64,000 bases of DNA from CAVSWT01 sp963746735 (GCA_963746735.1 CAVVCO010000037.1:248001-312000); one strand, 5' to 3'; positions 17,992 through 27,923 are shown, counted from the first letter of the stretch. A program made the numbers and translations. The notes: generated by a model from the letters alone, not told the origin.

Positions 17992-18552
17992 ATGAATGAT
18001 ATAATTGAAGGTAAGAAAGTATTGATTCGAACTTATAATGAAAATGATACTGCATTAATATACGAAGCTGTGACCGAATCCATTTCCGAACTTTCCGAGT
18101 GGATGCCCTGGTGTAATGAAAATTATACTATTAACGAAAGCTTAGCTTGGGTTACTTCAAGAGAAAAAGCCTGGAAAAAAAAAGAAGAATATTCATTTAT
18201 TATTGAACATAAAGGAAGTAAAAAATTTTTAGGCGCAGTTGGATTAAATCATATTGACGAATTTTATAGAATTGCAAATCTTGGATACTGGATGCGAACT
18301 TCTGAAACCGGCAAAGGCTACACCACTGAAGCTGCTTTGCTGGCAGCACAATTTGGATTTCAAGAATTGAACTTAAATCGAATTGAAATTGTTATTGGAG
18401 TAGGAAATATTAAAAGCCAAAAAGTAGCGGAGAAAGTCCACGCAATAAAAGAGTGCGTCGCAAGAAACAGAATAATAATAAATGATAAACCGGTTGATGC
18501 TTTTGTTTATTCATTAATAAGAGATGATTTGAAAAATGGCAGCAAAAATTGA
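17992..18552 (+). CDS. GNAT family N-acetyltransferase (RimJ/RimL type)
   Basis: A 186-residue acetyltransferase. The ATG at 17992, 2 bp after the methyltransferase stop, is the likely start, since an earlier TTG at 17962 lies inside the preceding gene. The family pattern is clear: KKVLIRTYNENDTALIYEA, FLGAVGLNHID, the acetyl-CoA region LGYWMRTSETGKGYTTEAA (about 97-115) and NLNRIEIVIGVGNIKSQKVAEK. It overlaps xseA by 17 bp. This is the ribosomal-protein-type alanine acetyltransferase clade, but the substrate is not defined by sequence. Confidence 0.88.
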   Translation: MNDIIEGKKVLIRTYNENDTALIYEAVTESISELSEWMPWCNENYTINESLAWVTSREKAWKKKEEYSFIIEHKGSKKFLGAVGLNHIDEFYRIANLGYWMRTSETGKGYTTEAALLAAQFGFQELNLNRIEIVIGVGNIKSQKVAEKVHAIKECVARNRIIINDKPVDAFVYSLIRDDLKNGSKN

Positions 18553-19732
18553 TGTGCTGAGTGTTACCGAACTTACCAAGCAGATTAAAATTTCTCTTGA
18601 AGAATCTTTTTCGGAATTAAGAGTTGAAGGAGAAATATCAAACTTCAAAGCGCACAACAGCGGACACTGGTACTTTAATTTAAAAGATGCAAATGCAGTA
18701 ATTAGCTGTACTATGTGGAAGGGATTAAACAGCTACGTCTTTTTCACTCCCGAAGATGGAATGAAAGTAATTGTCAATGGGAAGATTTCAGTTTATCCTC
18801 CGCGCGGTTCTTACCAGATTGATGTTCGTTCTATGAAGCCTTCCGGTGTCGGGGAACTACAGGCAGCTTTTGAAAGACTAAAACAAAAATTAGCTGATGA
18901 AGGATTATTTGATTCGGAATTTAAAAAACCAATTCCAGCCTATTCAAAAAAGATTGGAATTGTAACTGCAATTGATGGGGCTGCATTTAAAGATATGATT
19001 AGTGTTGCTGAAAGAAGATTTCCTTTAGTCGAACTTGTTATTGCGCCAGCTAAAGTTCAGGGAAGCGGAGCGGCGCAATCAATTGTTCAAAGCATTAGGC
19101 AATTGAATAAAACAGATGTTGATTTAATTATAATTGGAAGAGGCGGCGGTTCGATAGAAGACCTTTGGGCATTTAATGAAGAAATTGTTGCTAGAGAAAT
19201 ATTTAAATCTAAAATACCTATTATATCCGGCGTTGGACATGAAATAGATTTTACTATTGCCGATTTTGTTTCAGACTTACGGGCACCAACTCCATCGGCA
19301 GCGATGGAATTAGCTACACCAAACCAGGAAGATTTCTTTGCCTTTATTGATGATTTTTCCTATAATTCAACACAAAAAATTATGGAAAATATAAATAATT
19401 CTAAAAGAGAAATTGGCCACATAATTAATTCGTATGTGTTTAGGGTTCCGCTTGATATGGTTAGAAGAAGAACACAGCAGATTGACAACCTCCATACCTG
19501 GCTTCATGAAAAAATTGATAAGCGTTTTTTAAAAAGTAAAAACCAGCTGAATTTACTTTCAAAAAACATTGAATCTTACGATGTTGAGAGAACATTAAAG
19601 AGGGGATTTGTTTTAGTTCAGCAGAATTCAAATTATATTTCAAGAGCAGCAAAATTTAAAAAGAATATTCAGGCTGATTTAATTTTTCATGATGGCAAGG
19701 TTGAAGTAAATAGTAAAATTGATGAAGAGTAG
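18536..19732 (+). CDS. xseA: Exodeoxyribonuclease VII large subunit
   Basis: Catalytic subunit of exonuclease VII, which degrades single-stranded DNA to oligonucleotides. The 398-residue protein begins with the OB-fold domain (VTELTKQIKISLEESFSELRVEGEISNF, HSGHWYFNLKD, MWKG). The nuclease domain follows with GSGAAQSIVQSIRQLN, IIIGRGGGSIEDLWAFNEE (about 199-217) and the conserved SGVGHEIDFTIADFVSDLRAPTPSAA. A coiled coil and the C-terminal RGFVLVQ segment follow, as in the family. It starts within the last 17 bp of the acetyltransferase gene and is followed by xseB after 130 bp holding a dispersed repeat. Confidence 0.96.
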   Translation: MAAKIDVLSVTELTKQIKISLEESFSELRVEGEISNFKAHNSGHWYFNLKDANAVISCTMWKGLNSYVFFTPEDGMKVIVNGKISVYPPRGSYQIDVRSMKPSGVGELQAAFERLKQKLADEGLFDSEFKKPIPAYSKKIGIVTAIDGAAFKDMISVAERRFPLVELVIAPAKVQGSGAAQSIVQSIRQLNKTDVDLIIIGRGGGSIEDLWAFNEEIVAREIFKSKIPIISGVGHEIDFTIADFVSDLRAPTPSAAMELATPNQEDFFAFIDDFSYNSTQKIMENINNSKREIGHIINSYVFRVPLDMVRRRTQQIDNLHTWLHEKIDKRFLKSKNQLNLLSKNIESYDVERTLKRGFVLVQQNSNYISRAAKFKKNIQADLIFHDGKVEVNSKIDEE

Positions 19733-19777
19733 AAAAACACTTTATATTATGATATTATTTTTAAAGTGAAAATCTGT

Positions 19778-19840
19778 CAGTCAGAGCTTGTCGAAGACTG
19801 GCATTTTTAACTAAATTCACACTTCGAAAGGCTAAGTGAG
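19778..19840. repeat. GTCGAAG-type hairpin repeats between xseA and xseB
   Basis: CAGTC-agagcttgtcgaa-GACTG (19778-19800) is followed by CACTTAGCC-type sequence on the opposite strand (19818-19840, cacacttcgaaaggctaagtgag). A relative with different but still complementary arms lies at 41668-41690. This is a dispersed family whose arms vary while pairing is kept. Confidence 0.5.
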
Positions 19841-19862
19841 ACAATGAAAATTTTAATTTAAA

Positions 19863-20099
19863 ATGGCAAAAAAAAATAACAAACAATCATTTGAACAAAG
19901 TATAACCAGGCTTGAAGAAATTTCTTCTTTGTTGGATAACGAAGGGCTTGGGCTCGAAGAAGCAATAAAGTTATATGAAGAAGGTATAAATCTTTCAAAG
20001 CAATGTACCGACATGCTTAAAAAAGCTGAGCTAAAAATAACTGAATTAAAAAAGGATCTTGATAGCCTTGAAGAAGATCCGGACATATTTGAAGCATAA
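19863..20099 (+). CDS. xseB: Exodeoxyribonuclease VII small subunit
   Basis: Small regulatory subunit of exonuclease VII, 78 residues, the usual size. It has the family pattern SFEQSITRLEEISSLLDNEGLGLEEAIKLYEEGI (residues 8-42, broken here into its two helices) and CTDMLKKAELKI, which pack against the large subunit's coiled coil. It lies downstream of xseA in the common order and 20 bp before dxs, an arrangement (xseB next to an isoprenoid gene) found in many bacteria. Confidence 0.93.
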   Translation: MAKKNNKQSFEQSITRLEEISSLLDNEGLGLEEAIKLYEEGINLSKQCTDMLKKAELKITELKKDLDSLEEDPDIFEA

Positions 20100-20119
20100 A
20101 ATTTTTGGAGCAATTATAA

Positions 20120-22039
20120 ATGGCAGAAGATTCGAAGTACGAGATCTTATCAAAGATTGAATATCCGCAGGACATCAGGAAACTTGATGTTTCCGAATTA
20201 AAAATACTTTGTAAGGATATTCGCGAGTATATGATTGACACGATTTCGGAAATCGGCGGGCACTTTGGCGGCGGACTTGGAGCAGTAGAGCTTACGGTTG
20301 CAATTCATAAAACTTTTAATACTCCCGATGATTTAGTCGTGTGGGATACAGGCCATCAAGCTTATCCTCATAAAATTATAACAGGGAGAAAAGAAGCCTT
20401 AAAAAGAATAAGACAGCTCAATGGCATCAGCGGTTTCTTAAAAAGATCAGAAAGTGAATACGATACTTTTGGTGCCGGCCATGCATCCACTTCAATTTCT
20501 GCGGCGCTTGGAATGGCTGTGGCTAGAGATATTTATGACGGAGATAAAAAAGTTGTAGCTGTAATCGGTGATGGCGCGATGACAGGCGGAATGGCTTATG
20601 AGGCAATGAATAATTCCGGTTTTCTTAAATCAAATTTGATTGTAGTTTTGAATGACAATAATATGTCTATTGGCCCGAATGTTTGGCAGATTTCAAACTA
20701 CTTTACTGAGATGATTGCTCACCCGGATTACAACAAATTTAAAGGACAAATCTGGGATCTTACTGGTAAACTTGATCAATTCGGCGACCGCTTAAGAAAA
20801 ATAGCAGTTAGATTGGAAAATGGAATCAAGGCTGTCATCACTCCCGGTATGCTGTTCGAAGCTTTGGGATTTAGATATTTTGGTCCGGTAAACGGACATA
20901 ATCTCCACCAGCTTTTAAAAATATTTGAACAGGTTAAAGGATTAAAAGGGCCGATTCTCGTTCATGCAATTACACAAAAGGGGAAAGGTTACAAACCTGC
21001 AGAAGGACATGAGCAAAAACTTCATGCTGCAACTCCTTTCGATAAAGTCACCGGGAAAGCAATTAAAAAATCCGGGGGTAAACCTTCGTACACTTCAATA
21101 TTTGGTAATGCACTGACGGAGATAGTTAAAGAAAATTCTTCAGTTGTTGGAATAACTGCGGCAATGCCTGATGGAACCGGTATGGATATTCTACAAAAAT
21201 CTTTTCCTAGGAATTTTATTGATGTTGGAATTGCTGAAGAGCATGCAGTTACTTTTTCTGCTGGACTGGCAACACAAGGTGTAATTCCTGTTGTTGCAGT
21301 TTATTCAACATTTTTACAAAGAGGTTTCGATCAAATCATTCACGATGTAGCACTTCAAAAACTTCATGTAGTTTTTGTTTTGGATCGTGCCGGCTTGGTT
21401 GGAGCAGACGGCCCAACTCATCACGGTGCTTTTGATCTTACTTATTTAAGAATGATTCCGGGTATGGTGGTAATGGCTCCAAAAGATGAATCTGAATTGC
21501 GTGACATGCTTTACACGGCTGTGAATTATAAAGATGGCCCGGTTGCATTGCGTTATCCGCGCGGCTCTGCTCTTGGGGTTCCTCTTAAAGAAAATTTTGA
21601 TCTTATTGAAATTGGAAAGAGTGAAATTTTAAAAGAAGGCGATGATGTTGCACTTCTTGCTATAGGCTCTATGGTTAATTATGCTTTATTAGCTTGTGAA
21701 AAGCTTTCCTTCGAAGGAATAAATTGTGAAGTAATAAACATGCGTTTTGCAAAGCCGCTTGATGAAGATGCTTTAAATCGTGTTGCAGAAAAATATTCGA
21801 AAATTGTTACTCTTGAAGAGAATGCTTTAGCCGGAGGTTTTGGAAGTGCTGTAGTAGAATATTTTTCGGACAAAGGTTTTAAAAATGATATTTTAAGAAT
21901 CGGCTTGCCGGATAAATTTATTGATCATGGAACACAAACAGAACTACACCAGCAGCTTGGTATTGATCCGGACAGCATTGTAGAAAAAGTAAAAACATTT
22001 TCGAAAAATCAAAAAATAAATCTTGAGGTTCCAATTTAA
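20120..22039 (+). CDS. dxs: 1-deoxy-D-xylulose-5-phosphate synthase
   Basis: First enzyme of the MEP isoprenoid pathway, condensing pyruvate and glyceraldehyde 3-phosphate with thiamine diphosphate. The 639-residue protein shows ETVHIGGHFGGGLG-type N-terminal motifs (EIGGHFGGGLGAVELTVA), VWDTGHQAYPHKIITGR, the ThDP motif GDGAMTGGMAYEAMNNSG (about 155-172), the AEEHAVTFSAGLA glutamate segment, and DRAGLVGADGPTHHG. The C-terminal transketolase domain ends with GLPDKFIDHGT. It overlaps the next gene by one base (TAATG), a sign of coupled translation. Confidence 0.97.
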   Translation: MAEDSKYEILSKIEYPQDIRKLDVSELKILCKDIREYMIDTISEIGGHFGGGLGAVELTVAIHKTFNTPDDLVVWDTGHQAYPHKIITGRKEALKRIRQLNGISGFLKRSESEYDTFGAGHASTSISAALGMAVARDIYDGDKKVVAVIGDGAMTGGMAYEAMNNSGFLKSNLIVVLNDNNMSIGPNVWQISNYFTEMIAHPDYNKFKGQIWDLTGKLDQFGDRLRKIAVRLENGIKAVITPGMLFEALGFRYFGPVNGHNLHQLLKIFEQVKGLKGPILVHAITQKGKGYKPAEGHEQKLHAATPFDKVTGKAIKKSGGKPSYTSIFGNALTEIVKENSSVVGITAAMPDGTGMDILQKSFPRNFIDVGIAEEHAVTFSAGLATQGVIPVVAVYSTFLQRGFDQIIHDVALQKLHVVFVLDRAGLVGADGPTHHGAFDLTYLRMIPGMVVMAPKDESELRDMLYTAVNYKDGPVALRYPRGSALGVPLKENFDLIEIGKSEILKEGDDVALLAIGSMVNYALLACEKLSFEGINCEVINMRFAKPLDEDALNRVAEKYSKIVTLEENALAGGFGSAVVEYFSDKGFKNDILRIGLPDKFIDHGTQTELHQQLGIDPDSIVEKVKTFSKNQKINLEVPI

Positions 22040-23046
22040 TGGAAGAAAAAACGAAAGTCGGTGTTATTGGCCTTGGTGGAATTGCTCAATTAGTTCATCT
22101 TCCTAATTTAGCTAAGCTCAACAATGCAACTCTTACTTCGGTTGCCGAAATTAATAAAGGCCGGCTGACAACACTCGCAGATAAATTTAATGTTAAAGAA
22201 CGTTACAAAGATCATAAAGAGCTTTTAGAAAAAAGTGATGTTGATGCAGTAATCATTTCTACTCCGACAGATTCACATAAAGATATAGCAATTGATTGTC
22301 TTAGAGCAAAGAAGGATATTTTAGTTGAAAAGCCATTGGCACGAAACTACGCGGAAGCAAAGCAGGTAATTGATGCAGCCAAGAAAAGCAAAAGTAAAAT
22401 AATGGTAGGAATGAATTTAAGATACCGTCCCGATGCAATGCTGCTGCGGAGTTTGTTGGGAGCCGGTGAAATCGGGAATACTTTTTATATTAAATGCGGG
22501 TGGATTAGAAGGCAAAGCAGCGGCGAAAAATGGTTTACACAAAAAGAGCAAAGCGGCGGCGGAGTAATTATAGACCTTGGCATTCTCCTTCTTGATTTAG
22601 CTTTATGGCTTTTTGATTATCCTGACATTGCTTCTGTATCGACACAAAATTTTACTCACAATACAAAAAATGTTGAAGATACATCTATTACAATGTTGAA
22701 ATGTAAAAGCTCATCATTAATTACTATGGAAACTAGCTGGTCGCTTCCTATTGACAGGGATTTATTTTACTTAAATGTTTACGGCTCAAAAGGATTTGCT
22801 ACATTAAATCCATTTCGCGTTTACAGGAGATTTGATGACCAGGTTATGGATTTAACTCCTTCGCAAAAAGAAAGCAGTACAAGCTTGTTTAAGAAATCTT
22901 ATTTAAATGAATTAAAAAGTTTTATCGGTGCTGTGCGCGGGCTTAACCCGGTTTTTTCTTCAGGCGATGATGCATTGATGCGTATGAAAATTTTAGAGGC
23001 GATGTATCATTCTTCCCAAACTCAAAAAGAAATTAAATTGAAATAA
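22039..23046 (+). CDS. Gfo/Idh/MocA family NAD(P)-dependent oxidoreductase
   Basis: A 335-residue oxidoreductase. The Rossmann fold begins VGVIGLGGIAQLVHLPNL (residues 8-25), followed by the nucleotide-binding VIISTPTDSHKDI and the catalytic-lysine motif VEKPLARNYAEAK near 100. The second domain includes GVIIDLGILLLDLALWLF, the region that usually carries the catalytic His or Asp. Typical substrates are sugars, inositol or biliverdin-like compounds, and the gene's position between dxs and a two-component system gives no clue. It starts on the last base of dxs. Confidence 0.9.
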   Translation: MEEKTKVGVIGLGGIAQLVHLPNLAKLNNATLTSVAEINKGRLTTLADKFNVKERYKDHKELLEKSDVDAVIISTPTDSHKDIAIDCLRAKKDILVEKPLARNYAEAKQVIDAAKKSKSKIMVGMNLRYRPDAMLLRSLLGAGEIGNTFYIKCGWIRRQSSGEKWFTQKEQSGGGVIIDLGILLLDLALWLFDYPDIASVSTQNFTHNTKNVEDTSITMLKCKSSSLITMETSWSLPIDRDLFYLNVYGSKGFATLNPFRVYRRFDDQVMDLTPSQKESSTSLFKKSYLNELKSFIGAVRGLNPVFSSGDDALMRMKILEAMYHSSQTQKEIKLK

Positions 23047-23049
23047 AAC

Positions 23050-23742
23050 ATGAAAACAAAAATACTACTTGTAGATGACGAAAAAGATATTGTAGAATTC
23101 CTGGAATATAATCTGAAACAAGAAGGCTTCGAAGTGATCACCGCTTACGATGGTGATGAAGCTCTTAAAAAACTTTCTGAAAAGCCTGACCTGGTTCTGT
23201 TAGATATTATGATGCCAAAGTTAGACGGTTATGAAGTTTGTAGAAGGATTAGAGCTAAACAAGAATTTGCTACTACACCGATTGTTTTTCTCACTGCTAA
23301 ATCTGCAGAGAAAGATGAAATATTGGGCTTGGAATTAGGGGCAAGTGATTTTATTCAAAAACCAATTTCACCCAAAAAATTAATTGCCAGAGTAAAATCA
23401 AATTTACGTAAAACTGAAGCTAGTGCTGCCAACAAAACTGAACCAAGTAAAATTACAATCGGGCCTTTGGTAATTGACAGGCATACATATACAGTTCAAG
23501 TTGATGGCGAAGAAAGAATTTTTCCACGTAAAGAATTTGAGGTGCTTTATTTTCTTGCAAATAATCCCGGCAGAGTTTTTTCAAGAGAGAATTTACTTAA
23601 AGATATTTGGGGTGCAGATGTTTTTGTAGTTGATAGAACTGTTGATGTTCATGTTAGAAAGATTCGTGAAAAGCTTGAAAACTATTCTGATTTAATTGAA
23701 ACCGTGAAAGGGGTTGGGTACAAGTTCAAAAGTGTGGAATGA
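23050..23742 (+). CDS. Response regulator, OmpR/PhoB family
   Basis: A 230-residue DNA-binding response regulator. The receiver domain has the acidic pair DDEKD (9-13), the phosphoacceptor Asp52 in VLLDIMMPK, the Thr in FLTAKSA and Lys in FIQKPISPKKL. A winged helix follows (about 134-228) with FPRKEFEVLYFLANNPGRVFSRENLL and the recognition helix DRTVDVHVRKIREKL. It starts 3 bp after the oxidoreductase gene and overlaps the sensor kinase, so the pair is co-expressed. PhoB-like architecture, but the stimulus is not determined. Confidence 0.95.
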   Translation: MKTKILLVDDEKDIVEFLEYNLKQEGFEVITAYDGDEALKKLSEKPDLVLLDIMMPKLDGYEVCRRIRAKQEFATTPIVFLTAKSAEKDEILGLELGASDFIQKPISPKKLIARVKSNLRKTEASAANKTEPSKITIGPLVIDRHTYTVQVDGEERIFPRKEFEVLYFLANNPGRVFSRENLLKDIWGADVFVVDRTVDVHVRKIREKLENYSDLIETVKGVGYKFKSVE

Positions 23743-24760
23743 AATTAAAGCTAATTTATTTTCTTCACGTGTTTACCTAAAAGAATTTCTTCTTTTTGAC
23801 ATATCTGTTATCATAATAATCTTTTTAATTGTTGATGATCTTCATGCAATTATTCCGCTCATACTTCTTATAATCGGCTTAAGTTTATTCTTTTTAAATC
23901 TTATCGGTAAAAATAGAAATGATGAAATTAATGAGATAAAAACAATCATTCACAATATACGTAACAACTTATTTTTGTCTTCCGATGAAATAAAGTTAAG
24001 CCGTAATCTTCATGAACTGGAAGAAGAAATTAAGCAAATGTTTGAACGCGTTAGAGGCGACATTGAGTATTTGACAAAGCTGGAAAGAATGCGAACGGAA
24101 TTTTTAGCTAATGTCAGTCATGAATTAAGAACTCCAATTTTTGCTATTCAAGGTTATGTTGAAACTTTGCTAAACGGTGCTATCAATGACAACATGGTTA
24201 ATATGTCTTTTTTGGAAAAAGCGAACCAGCATACAATTAACTTAAGCAACTTGCTGAATGACTTGATTGATATTTCCATGATTGAATCCGGTGAGATGAG
24301 ATTAAGTTACCGATATTTTAATATTGACGAATATCTCAGAACCATAGTTAAAGAACACGAATTGATGGCACAGGAAAAAAATCTTGAACTAATTTATCAT
24401 CCGGTTAGAGAGAATCTTCAATTGTTTGGAGATAAGAATAAATTGCGGCAGGTGATTGCAAATCTATTACAGAATTCAATCAAGTATACAGAAAAAGGAA
24501 AGGTTGAAGTTTTAGTTGAAGAGGAAGAAAGATTCGGAAAAATAATAATTAGAGATACGGGCATTGGCATTTCTGAAGATGATGTGAACAGAATATTTGA
24601 AAGATTTTACCGTGTTGACAAAGCCAGGTCACGCGCTGTAGGCGGTACCGGCTTGGGATTAGCTATTGTAAAACACATCGTTGAAGCACACGGCTCAAAA
24701 ATAGAAGTTAAAAGCGAATTTGGAAAGGGGAGTGAGTTTTCATTTAGATTGAAGAGGTGA
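23714..24760 (+). CDS. Sensor histidine kinase, PhoR-like
   Basis: Membrane histidine kinase partner of the upstream regulator. No ATG is available near the 5' end; the TTG at 23714 overlaps the regulator by 29 bp and a GTG at 23732 is an alternative. Two closely spaced transmembrane helices (about 27-43 and 46-65) leave almost no periplasmic loop, so the input is probably intramembrane or cytosolic. The HisKA box FLANVSHELRTPIF carries His136. HATPase motifs follow: N box NLLQNSIKYTEKGK, G1 RDTGIGISEDDVNRIF and G2 GGTGLGLAIVKHIVEAHG. Full catalytic core, about 348 residues. Confidence 0.93.
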   Translation: MGTSSKVWNEIKANLFSSRVYLKEFLLFDISVIIIIFLIVDDLHAIIPLILLIIGLSLFFLNLIGKNRNDEINEIKTIIHNIRNNLFLSSDEIKLSRNLHELEEEIKQMFERVRGDIEYLTKLERMRTEFLANVSHELRTPIFAIQGYVETLLNGAINDNMVNMSFLEKANQHTINLSNLLNDLIDISMIESGEMRLSYRYFNIDEYLRTIVKEHELMAQEKNLELIYHPVRENLQLFGDKNKLRQVIANLLQNSIKYTEKGKVEVLVEEEERFGKIIIRDTGIGISEDDVNRIFERFYRVDKARSRAVGGTGLGLAIVKHIVEAHGSKIEVKSEFGKGSEFSFRLKR

Positions 24761-24820
24761 GAGGTTATTTGTTGCAGTCGCACCGTGACAGCCAAGGAAA
24801 CTAAAAATTTATTAACTAGA

Positions 24821-25024
24821 CTATACTTTTAGCTTTTTATTCAGAATTTGGAAGATTAAAATAAAGATTAATGCAAGAATCGCTGCTTGAATAAAAAATG
24901 GCCTGAGTGTATCGCTGGCTGAGTGAGATTGAGAGTCAATCCTAATAAAATTTAACACTGATAAAACAAGAAATAAAATAATTGAAATCCATTTAGCAAA
25001 ATTTTTATAGATATTATTTTTCAT
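24821..25024 (-). CDS. Hypothetical small membrane protein (67 aa)
   Basis: A 67-residue protein with two hydrophobic helices (about 13-27 and 43-61) separated by a polar loop DSQSHSASDTLRP. The ATG is preceded by gaggaagg, a good ribosome binding site, which supports a real gene. No family recognised. It converges with the sensor kinase. Confidence 0.5.
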   Translation of the reverse strand: MKNNIYKNFAKWISIILFLVLSVLNFIRIDSQSHSASDTLRPFFIQAAILALIFILIFQILNKKLKV

Positions 25025-25366
25025 ACCTTCCTCGATTCAACTTAATTTTTACATTTGTTCAAATTATTCGTTTTAATGTGTTTTATATTCCAAAATAAGC
25101 TAATTAAAATTAATCATCAATAAAAAAATGAAAATTGAATTAAACTATTAAAATAATCATTACGGAATTTCTTCCTCCTTCCATTTAAAAATTATTACTA
25201 TATTTAACGCCATTAATAATATGGCTTTATGAAATTTGGGTAGTGTTTTGACATTCTATAATTTAATTACATTTCCTAAAAATACTAGTAGTAACTTATT
25301 CACTTATTACTCTTTAGTATTTCCTCATATAAGCCTTAAGTTAAACCAATAAAAGGAATAACAATC
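25025..25366. other. Intergenic region upstream of the M3 peptidase
   Basis: AT-rich, no coding signal on either strand. A TTGACA at 25248-25253 lacks a convincing -7 box at the expected distance. An AAAGGA ribosome binding site lies just before the peptidase ATG. Nothing else is evident. Confidence 0.4.
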
Positions 25367-27508
25367 ATGTATAGAGTTTTTAATAAAACAATTGTTTTAA
25401 GTATCTTATTGCTAAGTTTTATATCATATAATTGTACAAACAAAAATAATATGGATACATCAGCAAATATTAAAGACAACCCATTTTACAACCCAAGCAG
25501 CCTTCCATTCCAGGCTCCTCCTTTTGATAAAATAAAGGACAGTGATTATCAGCCTGCCATTGAAGAAGGGATGAAACAGGAAATAGAGGAAATTAATAAG
25601 ATTGCCGATAACCCGGCAGAACCAACATTTGAGAATACTTTAGTTGCTCTTGAAAAAAGCGGTCAGTTACTGAATAGAGCATGGTTGACATTTAATGCTG
25701 TATCTAGTGCAAATACGGATTCTGTGCTTCAAAAAGTTAAAGAAGATGAAGCTCCAAAGCTTGCTGCACATTATGATGAGATTTATTTAAACCCAAAATT
25801 ATTTAGCAGGGTTAAATCTATTTATGAAAAAAGAGATGAGCTTAAGCTTGATCCAGAATCTCAAAAATTGCTGGAATATTATTTTAAGAAATTTGAACAT
25901 GCCGGCGCAAATTTAAATGATGAGGATAAAACTAAATTAAAAAAGATGAACGAAGAAGAAGCAACTTTGTTAGCTCAATTTACAACCAAGTTATTGGCAG
26001 GCACAAAAGCTGGAGCTTTGGTTGTAGATGATAAATCTGAACTTGCCGGACTAACACAAGAGGTAATTGATGCGGCATCCCAGGATGCTGAGGCTAGGGG
26101 ACTTAAAGGCAAATGGTTGATTGCTTTACAGAATACAACCCAACAGCCGGATCTACAAAACCTTACTAACAGAGAAACACGTAAAAAACTTTTTGAACAT
26201 TCATGGAACCGATGTGAACGAAATGATGAAAACGATACTCGTGCTGTTATTGAAAAAGTAGCTAAAATTCGTGCTGAAAGAGCTAAGCTGTTAGGTTTTA
26301 AAAATCATGCAGCCTGGCGTCTAGAAGATCAAATGGCTAAAACTCCAGAAGCAGTTGAAAAATTCCTCAAAGGATTAGTTCCCGCAACTGTAGCAAATGA
26401 GAAAAAGGAAGCTGTAGACTTGCAAAAAGTAATTGATAAATCCGGCGGAGATTTTAAACTAGAGCCATGGGACTGGAATTTCTACGCTGAAAAATTGCGT
26501 AAAGAACGTTATGATTTAGATGAGTCGCAAATTAAACCTTATTTCGAATTGGAAAACGTTCTTCAAAAAGGAGTGTTTTATGCAGCGAATCAACTTTACG
26601 GTTTAACATTCAAAGAAGTTCATAACATTCCTGTTTACCAAAAAGATGTTCGTGTGTTTGATGTGATTGACAAAGATGGTTCGTCACTTGCACTTTTTTA
26701 TACCGATTATTTTAAACGTGACAATAAAGCAGGCGGTGCATGGATGGATAATTTTGTTCAGCAGTCTAAGCTGCTTGGTACTAAACCGGTTGTATACAAC
26801 GTTTGTAATTTTACAAAGCCAGCCCCAGGCCAGCCTGCATTGTTAAGTTACGATGATGTAACAACTATGTTCCATGAGTTCGGACATGCTTTACATGGGA
26901 TGTTTGCGAATCAGGAATATCCAAGCATATCCGGAACAAATGTTCCGCGTGACTTTGTAGAATTCCCTTCTCAGTTTAATGAGCATTGGGCACTCTATCC
27001 TAAAATTTTAAAGAACTATGCTTTGCACTATAAAACAGGCAAACCGATTCCACAAGAATTAGTTAACAAGATTAAAAAAGCATCTACTTTTAACCAGGGT
27101 TATGATTTTACAGAAATCCTGGAAGCTGCTGATTTAGATATGGCCTGGCATACGTTATCTGCAGAAATGCCTGAACAAAAATCAGATGCATTTGAAACAG
27201 CAAGCCTTAAAAAAGATAATCTATATATTCCTCAAGTTCCGCCGCGTTATCGTTCAAGTTATTTTCTTCACATTTGGGGTAATGGTTATTCAGCAGGATA
27301 CTACGCATATATTTGGTCAGAGATGCTGGATGACGATGCATTTCAATGGTTTTTGGATAATGGCGGATTGACTAGAAAGAATGGAGACCGTTTTAGAGAT
27401 ATGATTCTTTCAAAAGGTGCAACTGAAGATTATAATAAAATGTATAGTGATTTTGCCGGCCATGAACCCAAGATAGAATCATTGCTGAAGAATCGCGGGC
27501 TGGAATAA
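25367..27508 (+). CDS. M3 family peptidyl-dipeptidase (Dcp-like zinc metallopeptidase)
   Basis: A 713-residue metallopeptidase of the M3A family, which includes Dcp and oligopeptidase A. The zinc site is MFHEFGHALHGMF with His503, Glu504 and His507, followed by the Glu-bearing downstream region DFVEFPSQFNEHW about 27 residues later. C-terminal PPRYRSSYFLHIWGNGYSAGYYAYIWSEML is the conserved substrate-binding segment (the Tyr-rich stretch). The N-terminus (KTIVLSILLLSFISYNC) is a signal peptide, possibly a lipoprotein with Cys at about 24, so the enzyme trims peptides in the periplasm. It stands alone, with a hairpin 60 bp after the stop. Confidence 0.94.
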   Translation: MYRVFNKTIVLSILLLSFISYNCTNKNNMDTSANIKDNPFYNPSSLPFQAPPFDKIKDSDYQPAIEEGMKQEIEEINKIADNPAEPTFENTLVALEKSGQLLNRAWLTFNAVSSANTDSVLQKVKEDEAPKLAAHYDEIYLNPKLFSRVKSIYEKRDELKLDPESQKLLEYYFKKFEHAGANLNDEDKTKLKKMNEEEATLLAQFTTKLLAGTKAGALVVDDKSELAGLTQEVIDAASQDAEARGLKGKWLIALQNTTQQPDLQNLTNRETRKKLFEHSWNRCERNDENDTRAVIEKVAKIRAERAKLLGFKNHAAWRLEDQMAKTPEAVEKFLKGLVPATVANEKKEAVDLQKVIDKSGGDFKLEPWDWNFYAEKLRKERYDLDESQIKPYFELENVLQKGVFYAANQLYGLTFKEVHNIPVYQKDVRVFDVIDKDGSSLALFYTDYFKRDNKAGGAWMDNFVQQSKLLGTKPVVYNVCNFTKPAPGQPALLSYDDVTTMFHEFGHALHGMFANQEYPSISGTNVPRDFVEFPSQFNEHWALYPKILKNYALHYKTGKPIPQELVNKIKKASTFNQGYDFTEILEAADLDMAWHTLSAEMPEQKSDAFETASLKKDNLYIPQVPPRYRSSYFLHIWGNGYSAGYYAYIWSEMLDDDAFQWFLDNGGLTRKNGDRFRDMILSKGATEDYNKMYSDFAGHEPKIESLLKNRGLE

Positions 27509-27923
27509 GGAAGTTTAAAAATTTTATAGACAACAAGACTATATAATTTAGGAATGTTTTGGAAATAGATTTGGGAATGATGGAATACGGATATTTATTT
27601 CATCATTCTCAAATCAATAAATTTTTAACTGAATTAAAAAATTCCAATTAATTTATTATTAGCTTGATGAACTACCAATTACTAACCGGTAATTGAATTT
27701 ACTGATTCATTTCCTTTGTTATTTACAAATCACACAAATTTAATTTTATTTTTATAATTCTGCTATTTAACTAAAAATATGTTAACTTAATTTTGACAAC
27801 TACAGGATAAAAGAATTATAGAAATGAGAAATAGAAAGACTTGATAAGTTTTTATTCTAAGTATTTAAATAATTGATTGTTGTGTCAGATTTTAATTTAA
27901 ACTTTTACGACAAGGGTGATATT
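27509..27923. other. Intergenic region with terminator-like hairpin
   Basis: Apart from the hairpin at 27568-27615 this 415-bp AT-rich stretch has no recognisable gene or element. The next gene's start (27924) is preceded by aagggtga. Confidence 0.4.
27568..27625 (+). terminator. Likely terminator of the M3 peptidase gene
   Basis: GATTTGGGAATGATG pairs with CATCATTCTCAAATC (15 bp with one G-U) across an 18-base loop, followed by aataaattttt. It sits 60 bp after the stop codon. Confidence 0.5.
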